A stretch of 6,835 nucleotides of DNA from JBOFDK01 sp051656485 (GTDB taxonomy: Bacteria; Bacillota; Clostridia; Lachnospirales; Cellulosilyticaceae): assembly GCA_051656485.1 (NCBI GenBank), contig JBOGBZ010000120.1, forward strand, positions 1 through 6,835, written 5' to 3'. The notes under the pieces are model-generated. The model did no database searches. It worked only from the letters and a program-made list of their open reading frames with translations, and had not been told where the DNA came from. Positions 6,297-6,835 of the stretch are shown here, one piece after another. Numbering within the stretch: position 1 is the first letter of the stretch; the number at the start of each line of letters is the position of its first letter. The position numbers were made by a program, and so were the translations under genes.

Positions 6297-6488
6297 ATGG
6301 ATGGAACAAAGAGAAGCAATATAACAATAGGCCAAGCGGTCTTAGTGGTACAAAAGCAAGATCAGCGTACAGGTAAATTGACAGAGGGTATTGTGAAGAA
6401 GATACTTACTAATTCACCAGAGCATCATCATGGGATTAAAGTGATGCTGGCAAGTGGCATTGTAGGTAGAGTTAAGGAGATCAAGTAG
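6297..6488 (+). CDS. ywbE: YwbE family protein (DUF2196)
   Basis: This 63-residue protein matches the YwbE/DUF2196 family over its full length. The family-typical run QDQRTGKLTEGIVKKILT, the TNSPEHHHGIKV segment and the closing VGRVKEI are all present. The function is unknown. The composition (short basic beta-rich domain) would fit a nucleic-acid-associated protein, but that is inference. The ATG at 6297 lies seven bases after the ydbC stop, with GAGG (6281-6284) overlapping the end of ydbC as a possible but distant ribosome binding site, suggesting coupled translation. It is the last gene before a structured non-coding stretch ending in a strong terminator, which may serve as the end of the ydbC-ywbE transcript. 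Confidence 0.9.
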   Translation: MDGTKRSNITIGQAVLVVQKQDQRTGKLTEGIVKKILTNSPEHHHGIKVMLASGIVGRVKEIK

Positions 6489-6499
6489 TCATCTAAGGA

Positions 6500-6525
6500 A
6501 AACCCAGTCTATCCCTTAAGGGTTT
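6500..6525 (+). other. Small hairpin after ywbE
   Basis: AAACCC (6500-6505) pairs with GGGTTT (6520-6525). The loop side also holds a ten-base palindrome CCCTTAAGGG (6513-6522) that would compete with it. It is followed by an A-rich stretch, not a T-run, so it is not a convincing terminator. It may be part of the folded RNA downstream. Confidence 0.35.
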
Positions 6526-6540
6526 AGCATAAAATAAAAG

Positions 6541-6640
6541 GTAAGCAATGTTGAGTTGCTTACTGGTGAGCCGGCTTTGAAGCACCATTTAACAGTTGCA
6601 CAGGACCCGTGTGATGTAGCAACTGGAGTTGTTTGACACG
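6541..6640 (+). ncRNA. Candidate structured RNA (unassigned leader or small RNA)
   Basis: Three consecutive hairpins are visible: GTAAGCAA/TTGCTTAC (6541-6548 with 6556-6563, perfect), TGGTG/CACCA (6564-6568 with 6583-6587, enclosing the palindrome AGCCGGCT), and CAGTTGC/GCAACTG (6593-6599 with 6619-6625, with an inner ACA/TGT). An intrinsic terminator follows at once. AGTTGCT (6554-6560) can also pair with AGCAACT (6618-6624), so the first and third hairpins have a mutually exclusive alternative. There is no open reading frame of note. I compared it by eye with T-box, SAM, FMN, purine, lysine, c-di-GMP and ZTP signatures and found no match. It may be the leader of a gene now separated by the intron, the 3' end of the ywbE transcript, or a small RNA. 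Confidence 0.45.
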
Positions 6641-6693
6641 AAAGGCCTACTTATACGCCATACAGTAAAGTATGGGATAAGTAGGCCTTTTTT
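6641..6693 (+). terminator. Strong intrinsic terminator before the group II intron
   Basis: AAAGGCCTACTTAT (6641-6654) is a perfect 14-base match to ATAAGTAGGCCTTT (6677-6690). Inside it CCATAC (6658-6663) pairs with GTATGG (6670-6675) around AGTAAA. Six T residues end at 6693. The long AAAGG arm can also act in the reverse direction. It ends the structured RNA or the ydbC-ywbE transcript. Confidence 0.9.
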
Positions 6694-6696
6694 GCG

Positions 6697-6835
6697 GTGT
6701 GCCCAGCATGGGCATAATCTTAAGGGTGAAAGTCCCTAGTGCGGGTTAGTAGTGCCAAGCACATAGCCAAGAGCAAGGGTGTCCTCGGTGACGAGGAATC
6801 TGAAGGAAGCTGGAGGCAAACTTCTGGTCTGACGT
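6697..6835 (+). mobile_element. Group II intron, 5' end (continues beyond the window)
   Basis: Group II introns are self-splicing RNAs that move by reverse transcription. The sequence opens with GTGTG, the family's 5' splice-site consensus (GUGYG), and goes on with domain I features: the GCCCA/TGGGC hairpin, GGGTGAAAGTCCC, the CCTCG-GTGA-CGAGG hairpin with a GNRA tetraloop (about 6782-6796), and the GAATCTGAAGGAAGC and GGCAAACTTC segments I recall from many clostridial introns. The maturase/reverse transcriptase gene and the 3' end lie right of the window. The insertion is three bases after the T-run of a terminator, the site preference known for class C introns. I cannot fix the subclass from domain I alone. 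Confidence 0.88.

Noticed and set aside
6541..6640. Assignment as a tRNA, T-box or named riboswitch
   Set aside because: No cloverleaf, no T-box antiterminator motif and none of the conserved cores I know were found, so it is left unassigned.

Overview
The window looks like an accessory region of a low-GC Firmicutes chromosome, most likely a Clostridia (Lachnospiraceae-type) bacterium. This rests on AT-rich codons, strong GGAGG-type ribosome binding sites, small proteins of the Firmicutes YdbC and YwbE families, a PhD/ParE module and a clostridial-looking group II intron. No gene here fixes the genus.

Left part (1-1500): a patchwork of gene fragments read on the + strand. It holds the C-terminal third of a tyrosine recombinase of the kind found next to type I restriction specificity genes, then one half of an HsdS specificity subunit (one target-recognition domain). 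That half is joined at about base 1029 to the C-terminal tail of an Rpn/PD-(D/E)XK family 'recombination-promoting nuclease/transposase'. A short, probably frameshifted remnant of unknown identity follows. Their arrangement suggests an eroded or rearranged phase-variable hsdS cassette.

Middle (1501-4848): a complete hsdR restriction/translocase subunit of the EcoEI-like type, with DUF4145-like, nuclease, SF2 helicase and C-terminal domains, and a strong terminator behind it. No hsdM and no complete hsdS lie in the window. If the system works, those partners must be encoded to the left or elsewhere.

Right part (4849-6835): a gene-poor stretch, then a PhD/YefM antitoxin and RelE/ParE toxin pair. 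The pair is bracketed by two imperfect direct repeats of about 90-100 bp that derive from the 3' end of the same unrecognised minus-strand gene. Next is a compact ydbC-ywbE pair, both small proteins probably linked to nucleic acids. After it comes a densely folded, probably transcribed RNA region of about 150 nt ending in a strong intrinsic terminator. The 5' end of a group II intron begins three bases after the terminator's T-run and leaves the window.

Taken together this is a defence/mobile-element island: restriction enzyme, recombinase relic, nuclease relic, toxin-antitoxin cassette and retroelement side by side. The points most worth checking are the rearranged recombinase/hsdS/rpn junctions, the repeat-flanked toxin-antitoxin cassette, and the unassigned structured RNA next to the intron.
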